The notes: generated by a model not told the origin, from the sequence alone. Numbered from the stretch's first letter, positions 28,710 through 38,122 are shown. The stretch: 57,372 bases of DNA from Saprospirales bacterium (GCA_002708985.1 PAPS01000032.1:1-57372), one strand, 5' to 3'. A program made the numbers and translations.

Positions 28710-29534
28710 ATGGATTTGTATACTCATACTGAAGAAACAAGACAATGGCTGGAAAAGAATATAGAGATCAAGCCTAAATGGGGTATTATTCTCGGCAGTG
28801 GACTTGGTGGGCTGGTTCGTTTAGTCGAAAATGCTCAACGTATTGAGTACAGTGACATTCCACACTTCAAAAGCTCTTCTGTAAAGGGACATCAAGGGGC
28901 TCTAATCTTTGGTCAACTTGAAGGAGTAGACGTAGTCTTAATGGCCGGTAGACTTCACTATTATGAGGGGCATTCCATGAAAGAAGTAACCTATCCAGTG
29001 CGTGTAATGAAAGCACTTGGGTGCCATTCTGTAGCTGTTTCAAACGCTGCGGGTGGTGTTCAAGAAGGAATGCGGGTAGGAGATTTAATGATTATCAATG
29101 ACCATATCAATGCCACACCAGAAAGTCCTCTTTGTGGTATAAATGACGACCGACTTGGCCCCCGATTTCCGGAAATGATTGAACCGTATGATAGGGAATA
29201 CATCAACACCGTAAAGGGAATTGCTAAGGAAGAAACGATTGATGTAAAGGAAGGAGTCTATTATGGGTTATCGGGACCAACTTTCGAAACGCCTGCAGAA
29301 TATCGAATGATTTATCGATTGGGTGGTGACGCAGTGGGTATGTCTACTGTACCCGAAGTGGTCGTTGCTCGGCATGGCGGTATGCGCGTTTTTGGCTTAT
29401 CTGTTATTACAGATATCGGATATCCTCCAGAAAACGTTGAGCACGTTGATCATGAATATGTTTTGAAAGCAGCCCAAGAAGCTGGGTATCGGGTAGAAAC
29501 GCTCTTTCGTGGTTTGATCCGTGCTCATGGTTAA
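28710..29534 (+). CDS. Purine nucleoside phosphorylase
   Basis: A 274-residue trimeric-type PNP that splits purine nucleosides with phosphate for salvage. Landmarks: the phosphate-binding GSGLGGL near residue 32, AGRLHYYEGH, SNAAGGVQEG, the NDHIN region, and the substrate-binding GDAVGMSTVPEV near residue 205, followed by the base-recognising SVITD (the analogue of Asn243 differs between guanine- and adenine-type enzymes). The upstream 55-base spacer after lpxK contains no recognised promoter pair. Its last 8 bases overlap the next gene's ATG. Confidence 0.94.
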   Translation: MDLYTHTEETRQWLEKNIEIKPKWGIILGSGLGGLVRLVENAQRIEYSDIPHFKSSSVKGHQGALIFGQLEGVDVVLMAGRLHYYEGHSMKEVTYPVRVMKALGCHSVAVSNAAGGVQEGMRVGDLMIINDHINATPESPLCGINDDRLGPRFPEMIEPYDREYINTVKGIAKEETIDVKEGVYYGLSGPTFETPAEYRMIYRLGGDAVGMSTVPEVVVARHGGMRVFGLSVITDIGYPPENVEHVDHEYVLKAAQEAGYRVETLFRGLIRAHG

Positions 29535-31392
29535 AAGGTATAGCAATAGATTATTGCTTTTTACGGGAATAGTATGTTGCAGCACTTCGTATGGTCAGCG
29601 TGAAGTGGGTGTAGAGACGGACAGTTTTTTTTACAGTACTGAGCCTTGGAAGGTCCTTTCTATCGATACCTCTTTATTGAGTATTTACAATTTTGACTTT
29701 GCTTCGGCCTTTAACAGCCCCAAAATTGACTTGGGAAATACAGGAAGTCCGCTGTATGATTTACGTATGCAGGTTCAGCCTGCCATGCAAAATTTACAAT
29801 GGCGAAGTCATGCCCATGGCCTATCAGCCTACAGGTTGCCATTAGATTCTATTCAGTGGTATAAAACAAAAAAGCCGCTCTCACAGATTGCTTATGCGAT
29901 TGGTACTGAGCGTCAAAATGTATTCAGTGCTCAACACAGTCAACGGGTTAACTTAGGATTGGACTATGGCCTTTCATTCTACCGTATGTCATCCATAGGA
30001 TATTATCCTGAAGAAGAGACGCGAAATGCTGCCTTTTCTCTCTACAATCGTTGGGCCTCAAATAGCGGTCGCTATTCGGGAAATCTCACGATGAACTTTC
30101 ATAGACTCCGCAGAAAAGCGAATGGAGGAATTCAAGAAGATTTTATTGGTAATGATAGCTTAAGGCTAAGCTCTCCTAGTTTGTATACTCCTGTACTTGA
30201 TGATGCTATTCAAAGTGATCGTGGGTTTGGAATCTGTATAGAAAGTCATCTAAACTTTGGATTGAAAACAATGAGACAGATTAATGATTCGCTTCAGGTC
30301 TCTAATTTTCAAGTACAAAGTCTTTTAGGGCATAGGCTGACCTTTTCTACTTGGTCAAATCTCTTTGAAGATCCTCAAAATGGCGATGACTCTCTGTATT
30401 ATTCAAATTATGCTTGGCTTGATTCAGACACTTTTCGTTTGAGTTATCAGTCTAAAGTGTTGGAGAATAGTCTCTTTTGGCGTCGATATTTGAAAAACAA
30501 GGGACTAGTTGACATAGAAGCAGGGCATCGATACATACCGTGGAGTTTACAGGACGTAGATCAAAGGTTTCATGAAAGCTTTGCGCAAATCCGATACATT
30601 CTTCAAAAAAACCAATGGACATGGGAGAATAAGGCACAGTTGATTTTTTCTGGCTATCAGAGAGGTAGCCATCACTTTGTGTCAGCACTCCATCATGAAA
30701 CGTCTTCGGGCTTTGTAAATGTTGAGGCATCTTTTCTTCGCAACGTTATGAGCCCCGTTAATCGCCTTGCGGACCCTAATTACACTGAAGGTTTCCAAGT
30801 CAATTCGAGGCCCATGACCTTTGAGGGTAAGCTAACCTATGCATTTCGTGGCAAAGTAGTCCTTTCTGGTCATTATATTCTTGATCAGAACCCGGTTTTG
30901 GTGGATAGCAATCGACTTACCTTTCAGTTTAATGGTTCCGTTCATCGTTTTGCTGGAATCCTTTCCTACAGTCTAAGTGCATTTAAGGGGTGGTTAAATT
31001 GGGAAGCTTTACTAGGTGCGCAGATGACGTCAGAAGATGTTTTTGTCATGCCGACCTTTTATACTCGACATAGAATATATGCGGAGCAAATGTTTTTCCA
31101 ATCAAGACTTATTTTAAACTTGGGGGCTCAGATAACTTGGAACACAGCCTTTCCCCAAATGACCTACGACCCCTACCTATCCCGTTTTGGACTACCTACT
31201 GATGAGTCACCAAGCGCCATGCCACCGCGACTTGAGGCCTTTCTAGGAATCCAGGTAAGTCACATGAGGGTCTTTGTTAGGGCACAATACCTCAATCAGT
31301 ATTTAGGACCTACAGGATATTATGGCATTGCTCAACATCCCGCTCGCCCAAGAAATTACACGGGAGGGCTTGTGTGGCGGTTTTTTGAGTAA
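29527..31392 (+). CDS. Porin_10-family putative outer-membrane porin
   Basis: A 621-residue exported barrel protein with a signal peptide ending TSYGQ. The pattern matches the putative-porin family of Bacteroidota: an N-terminal extension (DTSLLSIYNFDFAS, then LGNTGSPLYDL), about 20 amphipathic strands, and a final strand GGLVWRFFE. The ATG at 29527 is preferred over a GTG at 29521, because it begins a Lys/Arg-led signal peptide. It overlaps the phosphorylase stop by eight bases, an unusual pairing of a cytosolic enzyme with an outer-membrane protein. A role in nutrient uptake is inference. Confidence 0.85.
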   Translation: MVKRYSNRLLLFTGIVCCSTSYGQREVGVETDSFFYSTEPWKVLSIDTSLLSIYNFDFASAFNSPKIDLGNTGSPLYDLRMQVQPAMQNLQWRSHAHGLSAYRLPLDSIQWYKTKKPLSQIAYAIGTERQNVFSAQHSQRVNLGLDYGLSFYRMSSIGYYPEEETRNAAFSLYNRWASNSGRYSGNLTMNFHRLRRKANGGIQEDFIGNDSLRLSSPSLYTPVLDDAIQSDRGFGICIESHLNFGLKTMRQINDSLQVSNFQVQSLLGHRLTFSTWSNLFEDPQNGDDSLYYSNYAWLDSDTFRLSYQSKVLENSLFWRRYLKNKGLVDIEAGHRYIPWSLQDVDQRFHESFAQIRYILQKNQWTWENKAQLIFSGYQRGSHHFVSALHHETSSGFVNVEASFLRNVMSPVNRLADPNYTEGFQVNSRPMTFEGKLTYAFRGKVVLSGHYILDQNPVLVDSNRLTFQFNGSVHRFAGILSYSLSAFKGWLNWEALLGAQMTSEDVFVMPTFYTRHRIYAEQMFFQSRLILNLGAQITWNTAFPQMTYDPYLSRFGLPTDESPSAMPPRLEAFLGIQVSHMRVFVRAQYLNQYLGPTGYYGIAQHPARPRNYTGGLVWRFFE

Positions 31393-31416
31393 AAAATTTC
31401 CAACAAATCTTCTTCT

Positions 31417-32700
31417 CTACGTCTTTTGTTCTTTTTTCTCTGCGGCTGGAAATAGTACATTATTCAGAATAAGACGGTATCCAGGAGAATTTGGGTAGTT
31501 TTTTAACTCAGTCACAGGATCTCCAACATAGTGTCGATAGTCCTCTGGATCGTGGCCACCATACCATGACCACATCCCTAAGCCAAACTTTCCATGGATA
31601 TAACGAGCCTCTCCAAAAGCATCGTTCTCAGCAAGAATGGTGACGCTGGACTTTAGTCTAGATTTTCGAAAGGCTGTTGTCTGCCCCATAAAGCCTTTTA
31701 CAATGCGCGTATGGCATTGGGTTAGCATAGTGGGTATGGGGTCCCATTTAGCTGAAAAATTAAATAACGAAAAGTAATCAATACCCTGTGGCACTTGTCG
31801 TTGGAAGTTGGCATCAATGTCAGAGTATTCGTACTCCATAGGATTGGTGCGAAGATTAAAATCTTTAAAGGCTAGTGTTTTGGAAAAATCAAGCTGGCTT
31901 TGTGCGTTCGGCGCCATGGGATCTCCATCAAACATAGATTCACAGATATCGGTGTTTTGTGCGGCTAAGGCTATGTCATAACTGTCGGTAGCCGAACACA
32001 TAGCAAACATATATCCCCCACCAGCCATAAAGGCAGAAATTTTCTTTACTACGGCAAGCTTGAGCTGAGAGACTTTTCCATGGCCATGTTTCTGGGCTGA
32101 GGCTTCCATTTCAGCAACCTCTTCTTTGTACCAAGCTTGGTTTCTGTAGGAGGCATAAAATCGACCATACTGCCCCGTAAAGTCCTCGTGGTGAAGGTGT
32201 AGCCAATCATATAGCAAAAGGCGTTCATCTAAAATCTCATCGTCATACAGCACGTCGTAGGGTATTTCGGCATAGGTAAGGACGAGTGTCACGGCGTCAT
32301 CCCAGGGTTTTTTTGACTTGGGAGAGTAGACAGCCACTTTGGGTGCCTTTTCAAGTTTGACTTTTTCTGCATTTACGGAAGGGCTGGCGATTTCTCGCAG
32401 TATGTTATCATAACTGGCTGTTGAGACCACTTCGAAATCGACCCCTCTAATCCGGCATTCAAGTTGTAAGGATTGATTATCAGGAAATGCGAAACTACCT
32501 CCACGATAGTTCAATAACCAGTCTCCTGTATATCCTTGCGCTAACGCCCAGTAGGTAATCCCATAGGCTTTTAGGTGGTCATTCTGATCTTCATCCATTG
32601 GAATAAGTATTGTTGCCCCTTGCAGTTGAACGGCAAGAAGTAGAAATACGCTTAGGAATTTGATGAGCCTAGATAGAATGTGAAGCGGTTGTCTTTGCAT
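31417..32700 (-). CDS. Secreted protein of the family often mislabelled asparagine synthetase B
   Basis: A 427-residue protein with a signal peptide ending LQGATI. From memory, close relatives in Flavobacteriia are called asparagine synthetase B, a name that does not fit: there is no N-terminal cysteine or PPi-loop, and the protein is exported. Conserved-looking stretches are ILIPMDEDQNDHLKAYGI at the start, WLLNYRGGSF, AGGGYMFAMCSATDS near residue 230, and a final YPNSPGYRLILN. The fold, from the GGYMFAMC and glycine-rich turns, may be of the flavodoxin/amidotransferase type (inference). Role unknown. It is divergent from the esterase. Confidence 0.75.
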   Translation of the reverse strand: MQRQPLHILSRLIKFLSVFLLLAVQLQGATILIPMDEDQNDHLKAYGITYWALAQGYTGDWLLNYRGGSFAFPDNQSLQLECRIRGVDFEVVSTASYDNILREIASPSVNAEKVKLEKAPKVAVYSPKSKKPWDDAVTLVLTYAEIPYDVLYDDEILDERLLLYDWLHLHHEDFTGQYGRFYASYRNQAWYKEEVAEMEASAQKHGHGKVSQLKLAVVKKISAFMAGGGYMFAMCSATDSYDIALAAQNTDICESMFDGDPMAPNAQSQLDFSKTLAFKDFNLRTNPMEYEYSDIDANFQRQVPQGIDYFSLFNFSAKWDPIPTMLTQCHTRIVKGFMGQTTAFRKSRLKSSVTILAENDAFGEARYIHGKFGLGMWSWYGGHDPEDYRHYVGDPVTELKNYPNSPGYRLILNNVLFPAAEKKEQKT

Positions 32701-32898
32701 GTTGTAAATCTAACGAAGAAGAAAGAAACTTATTCGACGGCTATCGTTGTTTTACGCAATGCTCAAGGCAAGTTTAGTCTAAGTGAAATGTTTGTTATAA
32801 AGGTTTAGAATAGGGTTGGTCACTAAGTATAGGCCTATGTGTATAAGTTGATGTGCCGAAGCGTAACTTCTGTTAGTCTACCTGCGTAGGAGACCATA

Positions 32899-33966
32899 AT
32901 GCTGTCTATGTCGTTTTATTCAATGTCTAATAAATCATTTATCTATGTCTTTTTAAGTCGACTCATGATAGGAGTTTTATTCACTTTGCAATTTTTGTTA
33001 GCTTCTTGTGCAACGGATGACACGGTAAGTGAGCCCTCACCTTTTGTACCTACAGTTCAGCGTCAAGCAAGGTATGAAGTTGAAAAAGTTAAGGATGTAG
33101 TTTATGGCTATGGCTTTGGTTACGATGCTGAATTAGATTCTACCGTTGAAACAGCACTTATGCTGGATGTCTACCGACCAATGGGCATTACCTCGCCGCG
33201 TCCAGTCTATATGTTCCTGCACGGAGGAGGATTTGTGGGGGGATCAAAATCCAATGAAAACATAGAGGCGATGGGAGAATACTTTGCTTCACGAGGATGG
33301 GTTTTTCTCTCAATAGATTACAGAACGACCGCACACATAGGTAAAGACGTATCAAAATTAGCCCCGCAAGAGTGGATTGATGTGGCACTTCAAAATCCAG
33401 AGCAAAATCGAAGCGCTCAGTTTATTGCGATGTATATGGCGCAACGTGATGCCAAGGCTGCGATGCGATGGATAATGGCTAACGCTGAACAATTATCTAT
33501 AGATGAAAACTTTATCACTGTAGGAGGAAGCTCTGCTGGGGCAATCACAGCCCTCGCCCTTGGGGTGTCTAATCTAGATGACTTTGTTAATGAGTTAGGT
33601 TTGGAGGATGATCCTACGTTAGAGACAACTAATTTGCAAGAGACCTATACAATAAATTCAATCATCAGTTATTGGGGATCTTCTATAAAGCTTGATCTGT
33701 TTGAGCAGATTTATGGCGAACAACGTTATGATCGCAATGACCCTAGGCTTTTTATGGCTCATGGAACGATGGATAATACACCATATACAGAGTTTTCAAA
33801 ATCCTTGGATCTGTTAAATATTTATTCAACTCTTGGAATTTATGCAGAACTCCTTCATCTAGAAGGCTACGACCATGGGGCTTGGAATGCATATGTCAAT
33901 AACAAAAGCCTTTCGGATCATTCCTTTGACTTTTTAGTCCAGCAACAAGGGTTAAATGTTCAATGA
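32899..33966 (+). CDS. Secreted alpha/beta-hydrolase esterase lipoprotein
   Basis: A 355-residue protein with a hydrophobic N-terminus ending in lipobox LLASC, so a lipoprotein of the cell envelope. The oxyanion loop FLHGGGFVGG near residue 112 (HGGGF type), the nucleophile elbow GGSSAGA, a later Asp-containing segment and the C-terminal GYDHGAWN with a catalytic His fit the hormone-sensitive-lipase/carboxylesterase group of alpha/beta hydrolases. The substrate is not shown. A later in-frame ATG at 32923 (MSNKSF) may be the true start. Bases 32701-32898 hold no other gene; a hairpin after the stop may be a terminator. Confidence 0.82.
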   Translation: MLSMSFYSMSNKSFIYVFLSRLMIGVLFTLQFLLASCATDDTVSEPSPFVPTVQRQARYEVEKVKDVVYGYGFGYDAELDSTVETALMLDVYRPMGITSPRPVYMFLHGGGFVGGSKSNENIEAMGEYFASRGWVFLSIDYRTTAHIGKDVSKLAPQEWIDVALQNPEQNRSAQFIAMYMAQRDAKAAMRWIMANAEQLSIDENFITVGGSSAGAITALALGVSNLDDFVNELGLEDDPTLETTNLQETYTINSIISYWGSSIKLDLFEQIYGEQRYDRNDPRLFMAHGTMDNTPYTEFSKSLDLLNIYSTLGIYAELLHLEGYDHGAWNAYVNNKSLSDHSFDFLVQQQGLNVQ

Positions 33967-33968
33967 GG

Positions 33969-33989
33969 TAAGAATCTCATAGATTCTTA
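33969..33989 (+). terminator. Candidate terminator after the esterase gene
   Basis: TAAGAATC, a 5-base loop, and GATTCTTA form a perfect 8-base-pair stem just after the esterase stop. A T-richer stretch (TTGATTTTTG) follows within a few bases. The stem is AT-rich, so its strength is uncertain. It could also stop transcripts from glmS on the other strand. Confidence 0.45.
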
Positions 33990-34086
33990 GATATTGATTT
34001 TTGTTGCTATGAATAAAAAGGAAAAACAGAAAATTGGACTGGAGTACTAATTAAGTTCTAGATAGGGGTCAACCTAAAATACTCAC

Positions 34087-35928
34087 TTACTCTACGGTAA
34101 CGCTCTTGGCTAAGTTTCTCGGTTGGTCTACATTGCATTCCCGCAATACTGCAATATGGTAACTCAGCAGTTGGAGCGGAATGGTATTTAGAAGAGGGCT
34201 CAAGCACTCCGATGTTTCTGGTACTCGAATGATGTGATCAACGGATGCTTCAAGATGAGGATCATTATGACTCGCTAGAGCAATGATTTTTCCTTTACGC
34301 GCCTTTACTTCTTGAACGTTGCTCACCACCTTCTCATAGTTCGCTCCCTTTGTCGCCAAAAAGACAACGGGCATTTCTTCATCGATAAGCGCAATAGGCC
34401 CGTGCTTCATTTCAGCCGCGGGATACCCTTCAGCATGTATATAGCTGATCTCCTTGAGTTTTAAGGCACCTTCAAGTGCTACAGGGAAGTTATATCCTCT
34501 TCCTAAGTAAAGGAAGTTTTTAGCCTTATGGTATTCCTTAGCAATTTCTTGTATTTGGGCATCAAGCTCAAGACATTCTTCAATTTTTGCGGGTATAGCT
34601 TCGAGAGCAGTAAGGACCTCGCGGACTTCATCTTGACTCATCTGATCCCTCAAATTAGCAAGGGCAAGGGCCATAAGCGTTAATACCGTGACTTGGGCGG
34701 TAAATGCTTTGGTAGAGGCCACTCCTATTTCTGGACCTGCATGCGTGTAGGCTCCTGCATGACTCATACGTGGTATACTACTACCCACAACATTACAAAT
34801 CCCAAACACGGTGGCCCCCTTATTTTTGGCGAGTTCCATCGCAGCTAAAGTATCTGCAGTCTCACCGCTTTGTGAGATGGCCAATACTAAATCGTCAGAA
34901 TAAATTACAGGATTGCGATACCTAAACTCCGAGGCATATTCTACTTCTACAGGGATGCGTGCCAGATCTTCAAAGAGATATTCAGCCACTAAGCCTGCGT
35001 GCCAACTCGTTCCGCAACCTACAATAATAAGACGGTTAATACCTTCGAGTTTATCCTTGTATTCTTTGATACTTCGCATCATAAACTCCCCGTTTTCTGA
35101 ATCAAAACGTCCTCTAAATGAATCAAAAATCGACTTGGGTTGTTCGAAAATTTCCTTAAGCATAAAATGCTCAAACCCTCCTTTTTCAAGTTGTTCCAAC
35201 TCCATTTTCAGTTCTTGGATATACGGCGTTTGAATGACATTATCCACGGTGGTTATCACAAGCTCTTCTCGATTAACCTCCGCAACTTCTCCATCATTTA
35301 AGTAGATTACCCGATTGGTATACTCAACGATAGGTGTAGCATCAGATGCAAAGATGAATTCTCCTCGCTCCTTTCCAATACCAACAACTAATGGGGATCC
35401 TTTTCTTGCTGCAACGATGGATTCTGGGTGGTCTTTTGATATGACAACAATGGCATAGGCTCCAATAACTTCAGCTAGGGCAGCGCGCACAGCGTCGGCG
35501 AAGGCTAGTTTGCCATTATCAGCGATATCTTCAATAAGCGTAACGAGGACTTCAGTATCTGTTTCGCTTTGAAAAGAATACCCTCTTTGGTATAATCTAT
35601 CGCGTAATGTGCTAAAGTTCTCAATTATTCCGTTGTGTACAAGGGTAAACATGCCATTCTGGGAGGTGTGTGGGTGGGCATTTACTTGATTTGGTTCACC
35701 ATGAGTTGCCCAGCGCGTATGGCCAATACCTAGGTGGCCGGATATATCGTTTTGGGTACAGATCGCTTCAAGTTCAGCAACCTTACCTTTCTCTTTGACC
35801 GTCAGAATCTCGTCTTTAAAGATAGCTACTCCGGCACTGTCATAACCCCTATATTCAAGGCGTTTTAATCCATTTATGACGACGGGATAAGCTTGGTTTG
35901 GCCCGATGTATGCCACAATTCCACACAT
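34087..35928 (-). CDS. glmS: Glutamine-fructose-6-phosphate aminotransferase
   Basis: Makes glucosamine-6-phosphate from fructose-6-phosphate and glutamine, the first step to UDP-GlcNAc for peptidoglycan and LPS. The 613-residue product starts MCGIVAYIG with Cys2 as the glutaminase nucleophile. Other landmarks are GHTRWATHGEP, HNGIIENF, the two sugar-isomerase SIS domains (residues about 285-450 and 460-610, with CGTSWHAG and SQSGETADT) and the C-terminal NLAKSVTVE. It starts one base after the DUF4270 lipoprotein gene, which itself overlaps the GT5-like gene. Confidence 0.98.
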   Translation of the reverse strand: MCGIVAYIGPNQAYPVVINGLKRLEYRGYDSAGVAIFKDEILTVKEKGKVAELEAICTQNDISGHLGIGHTRWATHGEPNQVNAHPHTSQNGMFTLVHNGIIENFSTLRDRLYQRGYSFQSETDTEVLVTLIEDIADNGKLAFADAVRAALAEVIGAYAIVVISKDHPESIVAARKGSPLVVGIGKERGEFIFASDATPIVEYTNRVIYLNDGEVAEVNREELVITTVDNVIQTPYIQELKMELEQLEKGGFEHFMLKEIFEQPKSIFDSFRGRFDSENGEFMMRSIKEYKDKLEGINRLIIVGCGTSWHAGLVAEYLFEDLARIPVEVEYASEFRYRNPVIYSDDLVLAISQSGETADTLAAMELAKNKGATVFGICNVVGSSIPRMSHAGAYTHAGPEIGVASTKAFTAQVTVLTLMALALANLRDQMSQDEVREVLTALEAIPAKIEECLELDAQIQEIAKEYHKAKNFLYLGRGYNFPVALEGALKLKEISYIHAEGYPAAEMKHGPIALIDEEMPVVFLATKGANYEKVVSNVQEVKARKGKIIALASHNDPHLEASVDHIIRVPETSECLSPLLNTIPLQLLSYHIAVLRECNVDQPRNLAKSVTVE

Positions 35929-35929
35929 G

Positions 35930-37264
35930 CTACTCAGTTTCGGTATAAATTACACGAATTTTTATTGGCTGGGAAGTATTATTTCCACCACCGATAGCGA
36001 TTTGTCCTGGAAGGTGATTGCTTAATGTGGTTAGCACTAGTCCTACACTATAGGTAGAATCTTGTATTTGGTTGCGCAAGTAGTTGGTAATGTTAAACGT
36101 GTACCGATTAAAAGTAATTCCATTTTCAGATACTTCAGTTTTTCTTCCTCCAAAAGATGTGCTATTGGTGGACGAGTAGTCGGGAAGAAAAAATAGATCA
36201 CTTGAGTCTTTGGTGAAGTATAGAAACAAGTTTTCTGGAGCTCCGTAATCCAAGGCATCTTGAGCATCTTGGTCAAATTGATTGAATTCAACTTCTGCTT
36301 TATTTATAATTCGATCTGCGAGGATATCTAGTCCCTGAATGCCTATGATACTTTGAGCAGTTGAAAAAGGCGCCAGATATAACACACTATCAGGACTATT
36401 GTTATCATTTAGGGCCATTTCAACATCACTTCCACTAGCTACGTTTACATAGCGATTTACACGAGTATTTAATCCTCCACCATCAAACACAAAATCAAGG
36501 GATAAACCAGCTGTATCCTCGTTACTGTAGTACAATGACATTTGACTTCCTGAGTTCAGTAAATCCACTACGGCAAGACCATCTCCATAGGGCATTGTGG
36601 AGTCAGTAAGGATGTGTAGGCCGTTAAAAAAACTCCAAAAGTTTGAAGTTCCCGAAAAGGCATCTGTTCCCATATTGGCTACAAGATTATCAGCAAAGTT
36701 TGCATTTAATTCAATACGTAAAAAACCTTGCTTGTAGGCACCATCAATTAAAAAACTATCGGTTAAGCTTGGGATGTATTGCAGGGCCTGTCCAATCGGA
36801 GACGGTTTAGTGGTCAATGAAGAGGATGTTGAATAAGATTCTGTGGAGAGAATTTCTTGAGAAATTTCATATACGTAGAAGTCCTGAGGAGCCGTCCAAG
36901 GTCCATAGAGTTCACTGAGCTTAATAAATAAAATGCAGGAGTCGGCAAAGGCGTTTGTACCTGGGTCAACATTGTAGGTTTCAGGCAGAAGTTGACTGTA
37001 AATACTATTGCGCTGTCCTCCGAAACGTTGATCATACAATGAACCAATAGACGAAACTCCAATATTCTTGCCATTAAATGCAGAATCGGGTGCAAAATTT
37101 ACTGACTTAAGGATTACCTGACCATCTTCTGAAACGAGCGTCAGGGTATTATCTGGATAAAAGGGACTGTCTGGCCCAAGAATAATATCTTTTTCACAAC
37201 CTGTGAAAAGTGTCAGGCTTAAAAGAAGACCAAAGTAAGTGAAGCACCTAGCTGGTTTAGACAT
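35930..37264 (-). CDS. DUF4270 family lipoprotein
   Basis: A 444-residue outer-membrane or periplasmic lipoprotein. The signal peptide ends in lipobox LFTGC (Cys about residue 23) followed by EKD. The body is rich in beta-strand sequence with DNTLTLVSEDGQV, LPETYNVDPGTNAFADSCILF, and a C-terminal IRVIYTE, the arrangement of DUF4270, a Bacteroidota-only family without a known function. The ATG at 37264 is chosen because it puts a signal peptide first; an extended in-frame reading from 37327 lies inside the upstream gene. It overlaps the GT5-like gene by eight bases and ends one base before glmS. Confidence 0.85.
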   Translation of the reverse strand: MSKPARCFTYFGLLLSLTLFTGCEKDIILGPDSPFYPDNTLTLVSEDGQVILKSVNFAPDSAFNGKNIGVSSIGSLYDQRFGGQRNSIYSQLLPETYNVDPGTNAFADSCILFIKLSELYGPWTAPQDFYVYEISQEILSTESYSTSSSLTTKPSPIGQALQYIPSLTDSFLIDGAYKQGFLRIELNANFADNLVANMGTDAFSGTSNFWSFFNGLHILTDSTMPYGDGLAVVDLLNSGSQMSLYYSNEDTAGLSLDFVFDGGGLNTRVNRYVNVASGSDVEMALNDNNSPDSVLYLAPFSTAQSIIGIQGLDILADRIINKAEVEFNQFDQDAQDALDYGAPENLFLYFTKDSSDLFFLPDYSSTNSTSFGGRKTEVSENGITFNRYTFNITNYLRNQIQDSTYSVGLVLTTLSNHLPGQIAIGGGNNTSQPIKIRVIYTETE

Positions 37265-38072
37265 TTTCTTCTTCTCGAGAAACATAAAATTCGGCAAAAA
37301 CTTCTTCTGCTTCTTCTGCTTCTTCAATCTCCACCAAGGTTTTTTTTGAATCTTTAGAAGCTTTTATTACTGATTCATCAACCCCTTTGGTTAGTGCAAT
37401 GTGGTCAGCATAAAAAATTGCTCCCTTGTGTAAATCTTCCTCTGATCCAGTTCCATATGGGGCTAAGTCTTCTTTGGTAAGGGCAGTATCTTCTAAAAAC
37501 CGATCGGCAAAGTCTTCGGCAATGGATCCTGCCATTTCATTAGGATATGCAGTATACATTAACTGGGCATCAGCAAAAACAGGGTTATCAGCATATTGAG
37601 TTTTAAGCAACGCAGGAATAACACTTGTCATCCAGCCATGACACTGAATATACTTTGGTGGCCATCCAAACTTAATAACGGTTTCTAAAGCTCCTTGACA
37701 GAAGAAGACCATGCGGTTGAGGTTCTCATCATGGAAGTCCCCGTCCTCGTCACAGTAAATATTTCTATCCCAGAATAGATCTTCGTTATCTAGGAAATAG
37801 ACTTGAAGACGAGCTCCTGGAAGCGCGGCGACCTTAATGATTAATGGATAATCTTCCCCATCTACCTCAATGTTGATACCTGATAAACGGACCACCTCGT
37901 GCAGACGATGCCTGCGCTCGTTAATCGTTGAAAAGCGCGGCATTAATACACGAATCTCGAGTTCTTCATCATGGAGACGAAGAGGAATCCTAGATACCGT
38001 ATTAGCAATCTCGGTTATCGCGACGTAAGGGTCGAGTTCGTGGGTAATGATTAAAAGCCTAGACTTTTCCAT
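37257..38072 (-). CDS. GT5-like glycogen/starch synthase N-terminal-domain protein, probably degenerate
   Basis: A 271-residue protein matching only the N-terminal Rossmann half of GT5 glycogen synthases, which are normally about 480 residues: LLIITHELDPYV, IRVLMPRF.TINERRH, IKVAALPGARLQVYFLDN, HGWMTSVIPALL. The ADP-glucose-binding KxGGL motif expected near residue 15-20 is absent; the position reads AITEIANTV. The whole C-terminal GT-B domain with the active site is also missing, and the tail is Glu-rich. This form recurs next to panC in flavobacteria (from memory). Inference: not a working synthase, perhaps a regulatory or sugar-sensing relative. It is divergent from panC. Confidence 0.75.
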   Translation of the reverse strand: MEKSRLLIITHELDPYVAITEIANTVSRIPLRLHDEELEIRVLMPRFSTINERRHRLHEVVRLSGINIEVDGEDYPLIIKVAALPGARLQVYFLDNEDLFWDRNIYCDEDGDFHDENLNRMVFFCQGALETVIKFGWPPKYIQCHGWMTSVIPALLKTQYADNPVFADAQLMYTAYPNEMAGSIAEDFADRFLEDTALTKEDLAPYGTGSEEDLHKGAIFYADHIALTKGVDESVIKASKDSKKTLVEIEEAEEAEEVFAEFYVSREEENV

Positions 38073-38122
38073 GTATTACGTACATTGAATTTGAAAAATG
38101 AACCTGAAGGTACGATTTTTAT

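Noticed and set aside
37270-37327. Extended start of the DUF4270 gene at 37327
   Set aside because: It would lie wholly in the GT5-like gene and add a Lys-rich stretch before the signal peptide; the ATG at 37264 puts the lipobox in the right place.
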